Shown here piece after piece: positions 61,964 through 64,000 of a stretch of DNA of 64,000 nucleotides. Position 1 is the first letter of the stretch. Every line of letters begins with the position of its first letter. The notes beneath the pieces were generated by a model, which saw only the letters and a list, made by a program, of their open reading frames with translations, made no database searches and had not been told where the DNA came from. Source of the stretch: Lacrimispora defluvii. Its GTDB lineage: Bacteria; Bacillota; Clostridia; Lachnospirales; Lachnospiraceae. The translations under genes were made by a program, and so were the position numbers. The DNA is taken from the NCBI GenBank assembly GCA_013036995.1, contig JAAOXG010000018.1:93855-157854 (forward strand). Reading direction: 5' to 3'.

Positions 61964-63703
61964 ATGATAAAATTTGATAACCTGTCTTACTCATTTCCGC
62001 AGAAGGATTTATATCATAATATTTCGTTCACTTTAGAAGACGGCCAGCACTGCGCCTTTATAGGAACCAGCGGAAGCGGAAAAAGTACGCTGATTCATAT
62101 CCTTATGGATCCTGATAAATATATGTTTGATGGAAAACTGGAGATATCCCCCAATTGCAGAATTGGATATGTAAGTCAGTTCTATGAACGAGACGATGCA
62201 GAGGATATAACGGTTGCCCAATATATTGGTGGGGAATTTACAAAACTGCAGAATGAAATAACATCCATCTGTACTGAGATGGAAACTTCATCAGACATCG
62301 ATAATCTCCTGGAAAAATACCAGCAGGCTCTGGATGCCTTTCAGGCAATTGACGGAGATAATTTTGAAACCAACATGAACAAGCAGTTAGGTCTGGCAGA
62401 CCTTGGAAAGCTGGAAAATCTGCCTGTCTCCCAGCTCAGCGGCGGAGAGTTCAAGCTGGTTCAGGTAATCAAGGAGATGCTGACTCAGCCCAATTTAATT
62501 ATTATGGATGAACCCGATGTTTTTCTGGATTTTGAGAATTTAAATTCTCTTAAAAACCTGATAAATTCACATAAGGGCACGATGCTGGTTATTACACATA
62601 ACCGGTATTTATTAAATCATTGTTTTAACAAAATTATTCATCTGGAAAATAAACTGCTTCAGGAGTTTGATGGACGGTATATTGATTATAACTTCACTCT
62701 GCTCCAAAAGAAAATCGAATTACAGGAACTGGCTGTGGCTGACACAGAAGAAATCCAGAGAAATCAGGTGATCATTAACAATTTAAGATCACTGGCTACC
62801 ACACACACAGAAGCAGCCAGAGGAAAATCCTTAAAAGCGAGAAAGAAAATCCAGGAACGGTTAATCGCCCGAAGAATTCAGGCACCATTTGTTGAGATCA
62901 AACAGCCGGATATTCACTTCACCGTTGCCAATGAGCTGGAAGATGCAATCGTTTTAACTGTCAAAGATTACAGTGCGGCGTTTGATGAAATGCTTTTAAA
63001 CGATGTTAACTTTGAAATCAAATCCACAGATAAAGTTGCCCTGATCGGCCCCAACGGAACCGGAAAAACTACATTACTCCGTGATATCTATAAAAACAGC
63101 AAAGATTCCATAGAGATCAATGAAAACATTCAGACAGCCTTTTTATCCCAGCTTCAGGGTGAAATGCTAAATGAGTCTGAGACAGTGTTGGATTATTTTT
63201 TCGGCCTTGGGTTTCAAACATACGATGAAATCAGCTCTTATCTTTCCAACTATACCTTTGATGAATCGGTTCTTCACCAAAAAATCGGTGCCCTGTCCGG
63301 CGGCGAAAAAAATATACTTCAATTAGCCAAAATTTCTGCTGGTAAAGCAGACCTGCTGCTTCTTGATGAACCTACCAGCCATCTTGACACCTACTCACAG
63401 ATAGCATTGGAACAAGCCATTGCAAACTACAAGGGTGCAGTTTTAATGATCTCCCACGATTTTTATACCATCGTAAACTGTGCGGACTATGTCTTAATCA
63501 TTGATGATAAGACAATCCGGAAAATGAGCATGCGTAAATTCAGACAAATGATTTATGCCAGACATTTTGATAAAGACTATTTAGAATTAGAGCAAAAGAA
63601 AAAGGCAGTTGAAACAAAAATCGAACTGGCCTTAAAAAACACCGATTTTGAACTGGCAAAGGGCTTATCCGAAGAATTGGAAGCTATCATTGAGCTCCTT
63701 TAA
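61964..63703 (+). CDS. ABC-F subfamily ATPase
   Basis: ATG 61964 with GGAGG seven bases before gives 579 residues and no membrane helices. NBD1 has Walker A GTSGSGKSTL, LSGGEFKLVQ and the unusual IIMDEPDVFLDFENL; NBD2 has GPNGTGKTTL, LSGGEKNILQL and LLLDEPTSHLD. A charged linker (about 250-300) joins them. ABC-F proteins act on the ribosome in translation or antibiotic protection. The atypical D-loop of NBD1 sets it apart from EttA-like housekeeping members. Position next to stress-type regulators is compatible with drug protection; this is not shown. Confidence 0.88.
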   Translation: MIKFDNLSYSFPQKDLYHNISFTLEDGQHCAFIGTSGSGKSTLIHILMDPDKYMFDGKLEISPNCRIGYVSQFYERDDAEDITVAQYIGGEFTKLQNEITSICTEMETSSDIDNLLEKYQQALDAFQAIDGDNFETNMNKQLGLADLGKLENLPVSQLSGGEFKLVQVIKEMLTQPNLIIMDEPDVFLDFENLNSLKNLINSHKGTMLVITHNRYLLNHCFNKIIHLENKLLQEFDGRYIDYNFTLLQKKIELQELAVADTEEIQRNQVIINNLRSLATTHTEAARGKSLKARKKIQERLIARRIQAPFVEIKQPDIHFTVANELEDAIVLTVKDYSAAFDEMLLNDVNFEIKSTDKVALIGPNGTGKTTLLRDIYKNSKDSIEINENIQTAFLSQLQGEMLNESETVLDYFFGLGFQTYDEISSYLSNYTFDESVLHQKIGALSGGEKNILQLAKISAGKADLLLLDEPTSHLDTYSQIALEQAIANYKGAVLMISHDFYTIVNCADYVLIIDDKTIRKMSMRKFRQMIYARHFDKDYLELEQKKKAVETKIELALKNTDFELAKGLSEELEAIIELL

Positions 63704-63723
63704 ATTAATGCCACTCTTTTATT

Positions 63724-63879
63724 TCATATACTCCTGACCCATGGAGACATCAGCTCCAGAACCGGAATCAGGGTACGTCCTTCTTCTGTCAGCGAATATT
63801 TCACACGGGGCGGTACTTCGTTGTATTGCTCCCTGTGGATTAAACTGCTGGCTTCCAGTTCTTTTAGCTGCCCATCTCC
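63724..63879 (-). pseudogene. HxlR-family regulator fragment
   Basis: The minus frame encodes 51 residues, including QLKELEASSLIHREQYNEV and PPRVKYSLTEEGRTLIPVL, the C-terminal half of an HxlR/YodB winged-helix protein. Two codons before it is an in-frame TAG and no start codon, and the N-terminal helix-turn-helix part (about 45 residues) is missing. The DNA directly upstream is a palindrome like an HxlR operator, so an internal deletion has probably joined the control region to the gene's tail. Confidence 0.75.
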
Positions 63880-63893
63880 CTGCTAACAAAAAA

Positions 63894-63906
63894 GTTAGTA
63901 TCTAAC
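63894..63906. promoter_or_regulatory. Palindrome, possible HxlR-type operator
   Basis: GTTAGTATCTAAC is a perfect inverted repeat (GTTAG/CTAAC) lying where the control region of a divergent HxlR target gene would be. Confidence 0.45.
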
Positions 63907-63947
63907 AACAATGTGCATACTTCTCCTGCTGAATATAAGGATATATA

Positions 63948-64000
63948 ATTTATCTGTAAAAATCAAGTAGGAGGATATTACTGTTTGTGTCAAGCGTTTA
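63948..64000 (+). other. Possible start of a plus-strand gene cut by the window edge
   Basis: A TATAAT-like box near 63948 and GGAGG at 63970-63974 suggest a gene beginning within the last bases, but no ATG follows at the right distance (only CTG 63981, TTG 63985 or GTG 63987). Too little is visible to name it. Confidence 0.25.

Noticed and set aside
1..64000. CRISPR arrays, tRNA, rRNA, transposases, prophage
   Set aside because: No regularly spaced repeats, cloverleaf-like or rRNA sequence, or recombinase motifs were seen in either strand.

Overview
The window reads as chromosomal DNA of a low-to-mid GC, anaerobic, spore-forming type Firmicute. The best guess is a Lachnospiraceae relative of Lacrimispora, Hungatella or Enterocloster. 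This is inferred from strong AGGAGG-type ribosome sites, YesM/YesN two-component pairs, CUT1 and BMP-type ABC importers, GH43/GH127 enzymes and LacI regulators. I see no rRNA, tRNA, CRISPR array, insertion sequence or phage genes. Nearly everything is on the minus strand; the plus-strand genes are an AraC regulator, a DUF2680-like secreted protein, an anchored NTF2-like protein and an ABC-F ATPase.

Layout, left to right. 1-4189: sugar-binding protein (cut by the edge) with a YesM/YesN sensor-regulator pair. 4328-10625: six-gene polyol/ketose operon (class II aldolase, FGGY kinase, GatD-like dehydrogenase, PfkB kinase, aldose-epimerase-like protein, aldo/keto reductase) facing an AraC regulator at 10816-11688, followed by a possible structured RNA. 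11957-22694: LacI-controlled nucleoside/ribose scavenging operon (LacI, ribokinase, nucleoside hydrolase, BMP lipoprotein, ABC ATPase, two permeases) with a large ADP-ribosylglycohydrolase-fold enzyme at its end. 22830-25602: OmpR-type two-component system divergent from a small secreted Gly/His/Cys-rich protein. 25675-36834: hemicellulose-oligosaccharide operon (CUT1 permeases, binding protein broken by an in-frame TGA, beta-helix protein, carboxylesterase, GH43, truncated GH127) with its LacI regulator. 36854-42961: DUF1456 protein, DbpA-type helicase, anchored protein, secreted glycosidase with ricin domain, diguanylate cyclase. 43141-48530: complete catechol meta-cleavage pathway with an IclR regulator. 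48746-53122: AI-2E family permease, condensation-fold protein, and argS preceded by an arginine-rich leader peptide and attenuator. 53197-64000: MalT-like regulator with an ABC exporter, a 35-residue hydrophobic peptide, a phosphotriesterase-family lactonase, a WYL regulator with a membrane hydrolase, an ABC-F ATPase and a dead HxlR fragment.

The points most worth following are the oxygen-dependent meta-cleavage operon in an apparently anaerobic lineage, the classical leader-peptide attenuator in front of argS, the coupling of an ADP-ribosylglycohydrolase to nucleoside import and ribose phosphorylation, and a polyol pathway whose FGGY kinase lacks the usual xylulokinase substrate motif. All family names come from reading translated motifs by eye; no database search was run.
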